Shown: positions 35,930 to 43,484 of the stretch, piece by piece
How positions within the stretch are numbered: position 1 is the first letter of the stretch
Layout: each line of letters begins with the position of its first letter
Origin: Microcella alkalica
GTDB lineage: Bacteria; Actinomycetota; Actinomycetes; Actinomycetales; Microbacteriaceae
Direction: 5' to 3'
DNA length: 64,000 bases
Assembly: GCF_014137945.1 (NCBI RefSeq)
Contig: NZ_JACGWX010000003.1
Span: forward strand, 124,001 to 188,000
Made by a program: the position numbers and the translations under genes
Notes under the pieces: model-generated
Seen by the model: only the letters and a program-made list of their open reading frames with translations
Databases searched by the model: none
What the model was told of the DNA's origin: nothing

Positions 35930-36787
35930 GTGACCCACGTGGCCTCTCAGCACCCTGTCTCCTGGACCCTCTCGGGCTTCGGCGACGAGATCGATCCGGA
36001 CCCGGCCGTGCAGGTCGCCGTGCTCAAGGCGCTCGGCGCCCAGCACATCGAAGTGCGCAGCGCGTGGGGCACGAACGTCGTCGACCTCGATAACGACCAA
36101 CTCGGGAAGCTGCGCGCGCTCCTCGTCGACCAGCAGATGAGTGTCTCGGCCGTTGCCTCCCCCATCGGCAAGGTCGACGTCACGCTCGACGCCGAGCTCG
36201 AGGTCGCCCGCCTGCGCCGCATAATCCGCGTCGCCGACGTGCTGCAGGCGCCGTACATCCGCATCTTCTCGTTCTTCCGGGGCGAGGGCGTCGCAGTCGA
36301 GAGCATCCGTGATGACGTCATGGTGCGCATGCGCCTGCTCGCCGAGGAGGCCGAGAAGGCCGGCGTCGTGCTCGTGCACGAGAACGAGAAGGGCGTCTAC
36401 GGCGACGTGCCCGAGCGCGTGCTCGACATCGTCGAGTCGGTCGGCTCGAGCGCCCTGCGCCTCGCGTGGGACAACGCGAACTTCGTGCAGGTCGGCGTGC
36501 GCCCCTTCGATGAGGGATACGCGATGCTGCGCCCGCACCTGGAGTACCTGCAGGTGAAAGACGCCGTCGCCGCGACCGGTGCAGTCGTGCCCGCGGGCCA
36601 CGGCGACGGCCAGCTGCTCGAGACCCTCACGGCCCTGCGCGACGACGGATACACGGGCTTCGCCTCGCTCGAGCCGCACCTCGCGAGCGCCCACGAACTC
36701 GGCGGCTTCTCGGGCCCGACCGCCTTCGGCGAGGCCGCTCGCGCGTTCGCCGACCTGCTGCGCGAGCTCGGCGTCGACACCCGATGA
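35930..36787 (+). CDS. Sugar phosphate isomerase/epimerase family TIM-barrel protein (B)
   Basis: A 285-residue xylose-isomerase-like TIM barrel, only distantly similar to protein A. It has the metal-site type motifs VLVHENEKGVYGD (Glu on strand 5), LRLAWDNANFVQVG, and LEYLQVKDAV. The GTG at 35930 is assumed; a GTG three codons later fits the ribosome site (GAAGG) better. It overlaps the following Gfo/Idh/MocA gene by four bases. Likely roles are epimerisation, or elimination on a 3-keto sugar made by the oxidoreductases. Confidence 0.85.
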   Translation: MTHVASQHPVSWTLSGFGDEIDPDPAVQVAVLKALGAQHIEVRSAWGTNVVDLDNDQLGKLRALLVDQQMSVSAVASPIGKVDVTLDAELEVARLRRIIRVADVLQAPYIRIFSFFRGEGVAVESIRDDVMVRMRLLAEEAEKAGVVLVHENEKGVYGDVPERVLDIVESVGSSALRLAWDNANFVQVGVRPFDEGYAMLRPHLEYLQVKDAVAATGAVVPAGHGDGQLLETLTALRDDGYTGFASLEPHLASAHELGGFSGPTAFGEAARAFADLLRELGVDTR

Positions 36788-37854
36788 GCTGCTTGACCGC
36801 GGCGTCCGGGGAGACGGGTGCGCGCCGCCCGCTCCGCGTCGCGGTCATCGGCTGCGGCGACATCTCGGCGCTGCACTTCGACGCGCTCACCGGCCTCGAC
36901 GGCGTCGCGCTCGTCGCCGTGTGCGACACCGACCCCGGGCGCCTCGCGGCCACGGTCGCCGAGCAGGGAGTGCCCGGGTTCGCCTCGGTCGCCGAGCTGC
37001 TCGACGCGGCATCGACGGACGCGATGCCGCTCGACGCGGTGCACGTCACGACTCCGCACCAGGAGCACGCGAGCGTCGCGATCGCGGCGCTCGAGCGGGG
37101 CATCCACGTCCTGCTCGAGAAGCCGCTGGCGCATTCGAGGGCGGATGCTGCGCTCCTGCTCGCGGCCGCCGAGGCCAGCACCGCCACCCTCGGGGTGTGC
37201 TTCCAGAACCGGTACAACACGCCCGTGCAGGCTGCGAAGGCCATCCTCGACTCGGGCGAGCTCGGCGCGATCCGCGGCATCGCGGCGACCGTGCTCTGGC
37301 ACCGCGCGCCCGGCTACTACCGCGACCGCCCGTGGCGCGGGCAGTGGGCGACGGGCGGCGGCGGGCTGCTCATGAACCAGGCGATCCACACGCTCGACCT
37401 CGTGCAGTGGTTCGGCGGGCCGGTCGTTCAGGCTCAGGGCCACGCGACCACGCGCGCGCTCGCCGACGTCATCGAGGTGGAGGACACCGCCGAGGTCGCG
37501 CTCGTGCACGAGAACGGTGCGCGCAGCGTGCTCTACGCGACGCTCGCCCACTCGACGAACCTGCCCGTGACGATCGACGTCGAGCTCGAGCGCGGCTCGC
37601 TCAGCATCCGCGGTGCGCTCACCGTGACGCGCGCCGACGGCTCGACGGAGGTCGTCGAGGAGCGGGGCGCCGCCGAGGGCGCGCGCTCGTACTGGGGCGT
37701 GTCGCACGAGCTGCTCATCGCCGACTTCTATCGCGGCCTCGAGTCGAGCATCCCCTTCTGGATCGACGGCCGTGAGGCGCTGACGAGCCTCGAGATCATC
37801 CAGAAGGTCTACGACCAGACCTACCCGGAGCGCGGCGCGCTCCCCTCGCGCTGA
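36784..37854 (+). CDS. Gfo/Idh/MocA family oxidoreductase 1
   Basis: A 356-residue NAD(P)-dependent sugar oxidoreductase. The Rossmann motif is VAVIGCGDISALH near residue 20. EKPLAHS carries the conserved EKP motif, and the C-terminal domain has GGGGLLMNQAIHTLDLVQWFGG with the catalytic-type histidine. It overlaps isomerase B by four bases and precedes a second, different member by 45 bases. Such pairs with TIM-barrel proteins oxidise sugar C-2, C-3 or inositol hydroxyls. Confidence 0.9.
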   Translation: MSCLTAASGETGARRPLRVAVIGCGDISALHFDALTGLDGVALVAVCDTDPGRLAATVAEQGVPGFASVAELLDAASTDAMPLDAVHVTTPHQEHASVAIAALERGIHVLLEKPLAHSRADAALLLAAAEASTATLGVCFQNRYNTPVQAAKAILDSGELGAIRGIAATVLWHRAPGYYRDRPWRGQWATGGGGLLMNQAIHTLDLVQWFGGPVVQAQGHATTRALADVIEVEDTAEVALVHENGARSVLYATLAHSTNLPVTIDVELERGSLSIRGALTVTRADGSTEVVEERGAAEGARSYWGVSHELLIADFYRGLESSIPFWIDGREALTSLEIIQKVYDQTYPERGALPSR

Positions 37855-37899
37855 CCCATCCGCTGACACCACCACCGGCAATCTGAAGGAACAGGACAC

Positions 37900-39066
37900 A
37901 TGGCAGAGACAGTTCGACTCGGCATCATCGGCCTCGGCGCCCAGGGCGGCATGTACGCCAAGTTCATCGCGGACGGCCTCGTGCCGAGCATGACCGTCGC
38001 GGCGATCGCCGACACCGACGAGGCCGTGCGCACGAAGGCCGCGGGCCTCTACCCCGGGGCGGCGATCTTCGACGACTACATCGCGATGCTCTCCAGCGGC
38101 ACCGTCGACGCGATCATCACGTGCGTGCCGCACTTCCTGCACCCCGAGATGGCGATCGAGGCGCTCAACCGCGACATCCACGTGCTCGTCGAGAAGCCGG
38201 CCGGCGTCTACACGAAGCAGGTCTCCGAGCTGAATCGCGTCGCCGCGAGCAAGCCCGAGCTGACCTTCGGCATCATGTTCAACCAGCGCAACAACCCGCT
38301 CTACATCCGCCTGAAGGAGATCGTCGACGCCGGCGAGATCGGCGAGATCCGCCGCTCGAACTGGATCATCACCAACTGGTGGCGCCCGCAGGGCTACTAC
38401 GACCAGAGCGCGTGGCGTGCGACGTGGGGCGGCGAGGGCGGCGGCGTGCTCGTCAACCAGGCTCCGCATCAGCTCGACCTGTGGCAGTGGATATGCGGCG
38501 TGCCGCAGTCGGTCTACTCGAAGGTCGCCTACGGCTTCCGCCGCGACATCGCCGTCGAGGACGAGGTGACCGCGGTCGCCGACTACGGCAACGGCGTCAC
38601 GGGCGTGTTCGTCACGGCGACGCACGACATCGTGGGCACCGACCGCTTCGAGATCCTCGGCGACCAGGGCAAGATCGTCGTCGAGAACAGCAAGACGGCG
38701 ACGGTCACGCGCCTGAAGAAGCCCGAGCGCGAGCTCAGCGACTCGATGACCATGGACGACGTCATGAAGCTCTTCATGGGCCAGCTCAACGCCGCCGACC
38801 TCTACGAGACCGAGGTCATCGAGTTCGACTCCCCATGGGGCCTGCAGCACTCGGGCGTGCTCGAGAACTTCGCGCAGAACATCCTCACCGGCACGCCGCT
38901 CCTCGCCCCCGGCTCCGACGGAATGAAGGGCGTCCGCCTCGCCAACGCCATCCACCTGTCGAGCTGGACGGGCGCCGAGGTCTCGCTCGACTTCGACGAG
39001 GACGAATTCCTGGGGATGCTCAACGAGCGCATCCGCGGCGAGGGCAGGTTCGCCGAGCGCGCGTAG
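37900..39066 (+). CDS. Gfo/Idh/MocA family oxidoreductase 2
   Basis: A 388-residue member with Rossmann motif LGIIGLGAQGGMYAKF, the EKPAGVYTK motif and GEGGGVLVNQAPHQLDLWQWICG containing the catalytic-type histidine. It is longer than neighbour 1 and clearly a different subfamily. The ribosome site is AAGGAACAGG. It is the last gene of the operon; a nine-base GC stem followed by TTT ends it. It probably acts on a glycoside or sugar acid, with isomerases A and B as partners (inference). Confidence 0.9.
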   Translation: MAETVRLGIIGLGAQGGMYAKFIADGLVPSMTVAAIADTDEAVRTKAAGLYPGAAIFDDYIAMLSSGTVDAIITCVPHFLHPEMAIEALNRDIHVLVEKPAGVYTKQVSELNRVAASKPELTFGIMFNQRNNPLYIRLKEIVDAGEIGEIRRSNWIITNWWRPQGYYDQSAWRATWGGEGGGVLVNQAPHQLDLWQWICGVPQSVYSKVAYGFRRDIAVEDEVTAVADYGNGVTGVFVTATHDIVGTDRFEILGDQGKIVVENSKTATVTRLKKPERELSDSMTMDDVMKLFMGQLNAADLYETEVIEFDSPWGLQHSGVLENFAQNILTGTPLLAPGSDGMKGVRLANAIHLSSWTGAEVSLDFDEDEFLGMLNERIRGEGRFAERA

Positions 39067-39080
39067 TCGGAGTTGCACGG

Positions 39081-39118
39081 CGGCCCCGGTTGCTCCCTCG
39101 CGGGGACGGCCGGGGCCG
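39081..39118 (+). terminator. Rho-independent terminator after Gfo/Idh/MocA 2
   Basis: CGGCCCCGG (39081-39089) pairs with CCGGGGCCG (39110-39118), with an inner CCCTCGCGGGG stem in the loop, followed by TTTG. It begins 15 bases after the stop codon. Confidence 0.7.
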
Positions 39119-39264
39119 TTTGCGTGTGTGCCATGCGTGGCACATACGCCACCTGGCGCGACCCGCCGCGGAGACTGCGTCGATGATGACGGCTACAGCT
39201 CGATCGGTCTTCCGGGCTCGCGGTCGGCGGTACCGAAATGCTGGCCTCCCCTGGGGTGGTGTAG

Positions 39265-39465
39265 TTCTCGGCTGACGACCTGCTTGCCTTCACCGGGTTC
39301 CCGCAGAAGCACTGGCGGCAGATCTGGTCCACCAACCCCCTCGAGCGGGTGAACAAGGAGATCAAGCGCCGCACCGACGTTGTCGGTGTGTTCCTGAATC
39401 CTGCCGCGCTGCTTCGACTGGCTGGCGCCGTGCTGGTCGAGCACCACGACGAGTGGGAAGCCGGG
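39265..39465 (+). pseudogene. IS256-family transposase remnant (C-terminal fragment)
   Basis: Translation from 39265 gives about 65 residues of the C-terminal end of a Mutator/IS256 transposase, including FPQKHWRQIWSTNPLERVN and KEIKRRTDVVGVF, then AALLRLAGAVLVEHHDEWE. A TAG sits directly upstream (39262-39264), the catalytic DDE part is absent, and the frame runs on into unrelated sequence and the tRNA. It is a dead fragment left by an insertion or deletion event next to tRNA-Gln. Confidence 0.85.
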
Positions 39466-39554
39466 TCGAGAAACCCCACCGTTCACCGGGACGTGGCCGC
39501 CACTTCTCGAGGTTTCCATTACTCGGCGCGCCCGGTTACCAGAATCGCTCCAAG

Positions 39555-39626
39555 CTCCGCCTCCAGGATTCGAACCTGGGCCTAACAGCTCCAAAGGCTG
39601 TCGTGCTGCCGTTACACCAAGGCGGA
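39555..39626 (-). tRNA. tRNA-Gln (anticodon TTG)
   Basis: A 72-base minus-strand tRNA. The seven-base acceptor stem pairs TCCGCCT with AGGCGGA. The anticodon arm is ACAGC-CTTTGGA-GCTGT, giving anticodon TTG in the seven-base loop. The T-loop carries GGTTCGAATCC. CCA is not encoded. The IS256 remnant lies about 90 bases downstream of its 3' end. Confidence 0.93.
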
Positions 39627-39760
39627 TCGCGCCACACGGGCGCGGGGCAAGTCTGCCAGACGAGCCCGTGCGACCCGCGGGCGGCGGGCGCGCGCCGAGC
39701 ATCCGGCGCCGTCGGCAGGCGACCGAGACGCGACGCGACCGGCGCACATGAGGTGCCCGC

Positions 39761-39766
39761 GATAAT
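39761..39766 (+). promoter_or_regulatory. -10 hexamer of the MarR gene, leaderless arrangement
   Basis: GATAAT ends six bases before the ATG at 39773, without a ribosome-binding site between. Confidence 0.5.
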
Positions 39767-39772
39767 GAACGC

Positions 39773-40276
39773 ATGACCGCCCCCGCTGATGACGTCGACC
39801 GCATCGTCGACGCGTGGCAGCGCGAGCGGCCCGACCTCGACTTCTCTCCGCTGCACGTGCTGTCGCGGCTCGGCCGCGTCGCCAAGCACCTGGATCGGGC
39901 GCGGAAGGCGGCGTTCGCGGCATCCGCGCTCGAGAGCTGGGAGTTCGACGTGCTCGCGGCCCTGCGCCGCGCCGGCTCCCCCTACGAGCTCAGCCCCACC
40001 TCGCTGCTGCGCCAGACCCTCGTCTCGAGCGGAACCATGACCAACCGCATCGACCGGCTGACCGCGCGCGGTCTCGTCGAACGGCGGACGGACCCGAACG
40101 ACGGCCGCGGCATCCTGGTGCGGATGACCGAGTCGGGCCGCGAGCGCGTCGACCACGCGATCGCCGAACTCGTCGTCGCCGAGCGCGAGCTGCTCAGCGG
40201 CCTCACCCGCGCCGACCAGGAGCGGCTCGCGAGCCTGCTGCGGACGCTCGGGGCCGACTTCGAAGGGACGATCTAG
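39773..40276 (+). CDS. MarR-family transcriptional regulator
   Basis: A 167-residue winged-helix regulator. Residues about 55-130 form the DNA-binding domain: WEFDVLAALRRAGSPYELSP, then SSGTMTNRIDRLTARGLVERR as recognition helix and TDPNDGRGILVRMTESG as the wing. Flanking helices make the dimer. Targets are unknown; the nearest candidates are itself or the tRNA-distal genes. A GATAAT six bases upstream of the ATG suggests a leaderless, possibly autoregulated transcript. It converges on the small membrane protein at 40303-40704. Confidence 0.9.
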   Translation: MTAPADDVDRIVDAWQRERPDLDFSPLHVLSRLGRVAKHLDRARKAAFAASALESWEFDVLAALRRAGSPYELSPTSLLRQTLVSSGTMTNRIDRLTARGLVERRTDPNDGRGILVRMTESGRERVDHAIAELVVAERELLSGLTRADQERLASLLRTLGADFEGTI

Positions 40277-40302
40277 AACCTTCAGCGTTGGCCGATGCCT
40301 GC

Positions 40303-40704
40303 CTACCCGACCAGCGGCAGCACGAACGACAGCACGACCGCGATCACTCCGACCGCCGTCAGGATGCCGCCGAGCGCCAGCAGCGCGCGCCCGTCGTGGG
40401 CCGGCGAGTCGAGGCGGGCGTTCTCGGGGCGGGAGGGGTGCACCCAGACGGTGCGGGCATCCCCCACCGCCGGAATCGGCCCCGTGAGGGGCGAGACGGT
40501 CTCGTGCACGTCGCCTCCGTCGCCGAACCAGCGCAGCTTCGCGTCGCGCTCGTCGACGTTCGTGATGACCGCCTTCGCCGAGCGGTAGCGGCTCGACCAC
40601 GCCCGGCGCGACAGCCCGATGATGAGCAGCACGATGCCGCTCGGCAGCAGCAGCCACGACACGGCCTCGGCGACGATCGCGATGGCGTCGAGGGGGTCGG
40701 TCAT
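40303..40704 (-). CDS. Small two-TM protein, DUF3592-like
   Basis: A 133-residue membrane protein: TM1 at about residues 10-30 (VSWLLLPSGIVLLIIGL), a soluble beta-rich domain (AKAVITNVDERDAKLRWFG to ARTVWVHPSRPENARLD) and TM2 near the C-terminus (LLALGGILTAVGVIAVVLSFVL). The topology and the V-T-x-V/WVHPxxPENARLD stretch resemble DUF3592 proteins, whose function is unknown. TACGAT six bases before the ATG marks a leaderless-type start. Confidence 0.7.
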   Translation of the reverse strand: MTDPLDAIAIVAEAVSWLLLPSGIVLLIIGLSRRAWSSRYRSAKAVITNVDERDAKLRWFGDGGDVHETVSPLTGPIPAVGDARTVWVHPSRPENARLDSPAHDGRALLALGGILTAVGVIAVVLSFVLPLVG

Positions 40705-40710
40705 GTGCTC

Positions 40711-40716
40711 ATCGTA
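40711..40716 (-). promoter_or_regulatory. -10 hexamer of the DUF3592-like gene, leaderless arrangement
   Basis: TACGAT on the minus strand ends six bases before the ATG at 40704. Confidence 0.55.
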
Positions 40717-40775
40717 GGGCCGAACCCCGGCGACGCGGGCCGGTTGACGTGCCGGGCGACCGTTCAGCGGCGCGC

Positions 40776-41561
40776 TCACCGCGGAGCCATGCGCACCGCG
40801 CCGTCGAGCCTGATCACCTCGCCGTTGAGCATCGGGTTCTCGACGATGTGCTGCACGAGCGCGGCGTACTCCTCGGGCTTGCCGAGACGGTGCGGGTGCA
40901 GGGTCTGCTCCTCGAGCGAGGCGAGCGCCTCCTCGGGCAGCATCTCGGCCATCGGCGTGCGGAACAGGCTCGGCGCGATCGCCATGACCCGGATGCGGTG
41001 CTCGGCCAGGTCGCGCGCGAGCGGCAGCGTGAGGCCCACGATCGCACCCTTCGACGCCGAGTAGGCGGCCTGACCGACCTGCCCGTCGAACGCGGCGACC
41101 GAGGCGGTCATGACGATGACGCCGCGCTCCTCGTCGACCTCCGCGCCGGCGACGCCGTCGACCGCGCCCGTCTCGACCATGCGCGCCGCAGCGAGACTCA
41201 CGACCGTGAACGTTCCGGTGAGGTTGATGTCGACCACCTGCCGGAACACGTCGAGCGGAAACGGCCCCTTGCGCCCCACGACGCGCGCCCCGCGCACGAT
41301 ACCCGCGCACGCCACGACGACGTCGAGCCGCCCGAGCTCGCTCGCCGCATCGATCGCGGCCTGCACCTGATCGGCGTCGGTCACGTCGGTCGGCACGAAG
41401 ACGGCGCGGTCGCCCCACTCGTCGGCGAGCGCGGCTCCCGGTGACTGGGGCAGGTCGGCGATGACGACCGAGCTGCCCGCGGCGAGCATCCGCTCAGCCG
41501 TCGCCCGGCCCAGCCCCGAAGCGCCACCGGTGATGAGAGCGGTGCGGCCGGTGATGTGCAT
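40776..41561 (-). CDS. Short-chain dehydrogenase, 3-hydroxyacyl-CoA dehydrogenase type 2-like
   Basis: A 261-residue classical SDR. The cofactor motif is TGGASGLG (TGxxxGxG, residues 11-18), DVTDADQVQ suggests the NAD-type acidic site, NAG is replaced by ACAG, and the catalytic YxxxK is YSASK with the preceding serine in MTASVAAFDG. The domain order and the C-terminal LNGEVIRLDGAVRMAPR resemble 17-beta-HSD10/type 2 3-hydroxyacyl-CoA dehydrogenases. Substrate uncertain. It has a GGAGGA ribosome site. Confidence 0.88.
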   Translation of the reverse strand: MHITGRTALITGGASGLGRATAERMLAAGSSVVIADLPQSPGAALADEWGDRAVFVPTDVTDADQVQAAIDAASELGRLDVVVACAGIVRGARVVGRKGPFPLDVFRQVVDINLTGTFTVVSLAAARMVETGAVDGVAGAEVDEERGVIVMTASVAAFDGQVGQAAYSASKGAIVGLTLPLARDLAEHRIRVMAIAPSLFRTPMAEMLPEEALASLEEQTLHPHRLGKPEEYAALVQHIVENPMLNGEVIRLDGAVRMAPR

Positions 41562-41681
41562 GGATGTCCTCCGAGAGCTCTTCCGAGCGCCGACGACGAT
41601 GACGGCGCGGCTTCCATGCCTACCACGGGGGTGCGCCGCGTAGGGTTCTTCTGCACCCGCCGCCGTCGACTGGAGTCACGC

Positions 41682-42713
41682 ATGAGCACCGTCCCGTTCC
41701 GCATCGGCTACAAGGCCTCGAGCGAGCAGTTCGCTCCGCGCGAGCTGCTCGACTACGGCGTGCTCGCCGAGCAGGCCGGCTTCGAGTCGGTCTTCATCAG
41801 CGACCACCTGCAGCCGTGGAAGCACACCGACGGCCACGCCCCCGCCGCGATCGCCTGGCTCGGAGCCCTCGGCGCGAAGACCGAGCGCATCGTCATGGGC
41901 ACCTCGGTGCTGACGCCGACGTTCCGGCACCACCCGGCGATGGTCGCGCAGGCGTTCGGCACGCTCGGGCAGCTGTTCCCGGGCCGCGTTATCCTCGGCG
42001 TCGGCACGGGCGAGTCGCTCAACGAGGCCCCGCTCGGCTTCGTGTGGCCCGACATCAAGGAGCGCTTCGCCCGCCTCAAGGAGGCCGTGCAGCTCATCGA
42101 GCGCCTCTGGGAGGAGGAGCGCGTGACCCACGAGGGCCCTCACTACCGCACCGACAACGTCACGATCTACGACCGGCCCGAGGTGAAGGTGCCGATCTAC
42201 ATCGGCGCATCCGGCCCGGCCGCGACGCGCCTAGCGGGCCGCATCGCCGACGGCTACATCACGACCTCCGGCAAGCCGCGCGAGCTCTACACCGAGAACC
42301 TCCTCCCCGCCTTCCGCGAGGGGCTCGAGAAGGGGTCGCGGCTTCCCGGCAGCGTCGACACCCTCATCGAGATGAAGGTCTCGTTCGACACCGACCGCCA
42401 GCGCGCCATGGAGGACACCCGCCACTGGGCGGCCCTCGCCCTGAGCGGGGACGAGAAGATGGGCGTCGAGGATCCGCGCGAGATGGAGCGCCTCGCCGAC
42501 GCCCTGCCGCTCGAGCGCGCCGCCTCGCGATGGATCGTCTCGACCGACCCCGACGAGCACGTCGGCCGCGTCATGGAGTACGTGCGCATGGGCTTCCGAC
42601 ACCTGGTCTTCCACGCGCCGGGCCCCGACCAGGCACGGTTCCTCGAGCTGTACGGCTCGGAGGTCGTGCCGCGCCTGCGGGCCGCGGTCGCCGAGTTCGA
42701 CGCGCAGGGGTAA
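41682..42713 (+). CDS. F420-dependent glucose-6-phosphate dehydrogenase-like LLM protein
   Basis: A 343-residue luciferase-like TIM barrel that uses coenzyme F420. Residues match Fgd proteins: FRIGYKASSEQFAPRELLD, FISDHLQPWKHTDGHAP, MGTSVLTPTFRHHPA, LGVGTGESLNEAPLG and YIGASGPAATRLAG. In mycobacterial Fgd these include the catalytic histidine and tryptophan/glutamate of the glucose-6-phosphate site, so Fgd activity is plausible; related F420 enzymes cannot be excluded. It suggests the host makes F420. A TGGAG ribosome site lies about ten bases upstream. The next gene starts five bases after its stop. Confidence 0.88.
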   Translation: MSTVPFRIGYKASSEQFAPRELLDYGVLAEQAGFESVFISDHLQPWKHTDGHAPAAIAWLGALGAKTERIVMGTSVLTPTFRHHPAMVAQAFGTLGQLFPGRVILGVGTGESLNEAPLGFVWPDIKERFARLKEAVQLIERLWEEERVTHEGPHYRTDNVTIYDRPEVKVPIYIGASGPAATRLAGRIADGYITTSGKPRELYTENLLPAFREGLEKGSRLPGSVDTLIEMKVSFDTDRQRAMEDTRHWAALALSGDEKMGVEDPREMERLADALPLERAASRWIVSTDPDEHVGRVMEYVRMGFRHLVFHAPGPDQARFLELYGSEVVPRLRAAVAEFDAQG

Positions 42714-42718
42714 TCGCC

Positions 42719-43150
42719 GTGCCGTTCTGGAGCAAGAAGGAGTCCGGCGACCTCACCCTGCCGAAGGGCGACCGCGGCAAGGGGTCCTTCGACGACTACG
42801 CCTACGACCTGCTGCCGAAGAACCGGGATGTCACGATGCGGCTCGCCGACGCGACCCCGCATCAGGACGAGATCGCGCAGCTCGCCGACGCCGAGGCCGA
42901 CTCGCTGTTCACGGCGACCCCGGCGCGCTCGCTCGATCAAGAACGAGTGGATGCTCCCATCGAGGTGCGCGTCTTCTCGGGCCGCCGCGTCTCGGGTGTC
43001 GTGGGCGTCGTGCCGCGCGGGCTCGAGAGCGTCTTCGACGAGGCGGTGCGCCGACTGGACGGCCGCGGAGACAAGCCGCGCATCCCGGTCGCCGTCGTGC
43101 AGACGAAGCAGGGCTGGCGCGTCGACCTGCTCATGGGCCGGACGAAGTAG
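42719..43150 (+). CDS. Conserved-looking small protein of unknown function, coupled to the F420 gene
   Basis: I do not recognise this 143-residue soluble protein. The N-terminus (VPFWSKKESGDLTLPKGD) is basic, and the middle has helical segments (ATPHQDEIAQLADAEAD). The C-terminal half reads like a small beta-alpha-beta domain (APIEVRVFSGRRVSGVVG, then VPRGLESVFDEAVRRL and IPVAVVQTKQGWRVDLLMG). The GTG at 42719 follows the upstream stop by five bases with GGGG as a ribosome site, so it is translationally linked to the F420 enzyme. A hairpin repeat follows its stop. Confidence 0.7.
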   Translation: MPFWSKKESGDLTLPKGDRGKGSFDDYAYDLLPKNRDVTMRLADATPHQDEIAQLADAEADSLFTATPARSLDQERVDAPIEVRVFSGRRVSGVVGVVPRGLESVFDEAVRRLDGRGDKPRIPVAVVQTKQGWRVDLLMGRTK

Positions 43151-43193
43151 GTCTGTTCGGCTGCCGACCCGCCGCCGCGCACGAGTGCGCCGG

Positions 43194-43237
43194 TTTGTGA
43201 CAGTTGAGGCCGAACTTTCGGGCTCAACTGCGACAAA
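43194..43237. repeat. Convergent-junction hairpin repeat, copy 2
   Basis: The left arm 43194-43214 and right arm 43217-43237 pair over 21 bases with three mismatches. The core GTTGAGGCCGAACTTTCGGG matches copies 1 and 3. It sits between the convergent small-protein gene and rpmJ2, so a bidirectional terminator role is likely. Confidence 0.8.
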
Positions 43238-43293
43238 GCGACGCACCGGCGAGAAGCGGTGCGCGAGGCGGGTCCGGGCGCGAGGCGCGCGCC

Positions 43294-43416
43294 CTACCCC
43301 TGACGACCCTTGAACCGCGGGTTGAGCTTGTTGATGACGAACACCTTGCCCCGGCGGCGGACGACCTGCGCCCCCGGCTGCTTCTTGAGCGACTTGATCG
43401 ATGCGCGGACCTTCAT
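43294..43416 (-). CDS. rpmJ: 50S ribosomal protein L36, zinc-independent paralogue
   Basis: A 40-residue L36. The sequence ([20 protein letters not shown], then [20 protein letters not shown]) has no cysteines, unlike the zinc-ribbon form, which marks it as the C-minus paralogue that replaces the zinc form under zinc limitation. A strong AAGGAGG ribosome site precedes the ATG. It is divergent from a CobW-like gene, with a Zur-like palindrome between, a classic zinc-starvation pairing. Confidence 0.93.
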   Translation of the reverse strand: MKVRASIKSLKKQPGAQVVRRRGKVFVINKLNPRFKGRQG

Positions 43417-43432
43417 GGTCGAGCCTCCTTAT

Positions 43433-43447
43433 TGAGAACGATTACTA
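43433..43447. promoter_or_regulatory. Zur-like operator between rpmJ2 and the CobW-like gene
   Basis: TGAGAACGATTACTA lies in the 68-base divergent gap. It resembles the actinobacterial Zur consensus of the TGAtAAcGATTaTCA type, with imperfect symmetry. Context (zinc-free L36, COG0523-type gene) supports Zur control. No zur gene is in the window. Confidence 0.65.
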
Positions 43448-43484
43448 TTAAGTCCACCGTAGTCGACCTCGAGAGGACGCCCCC

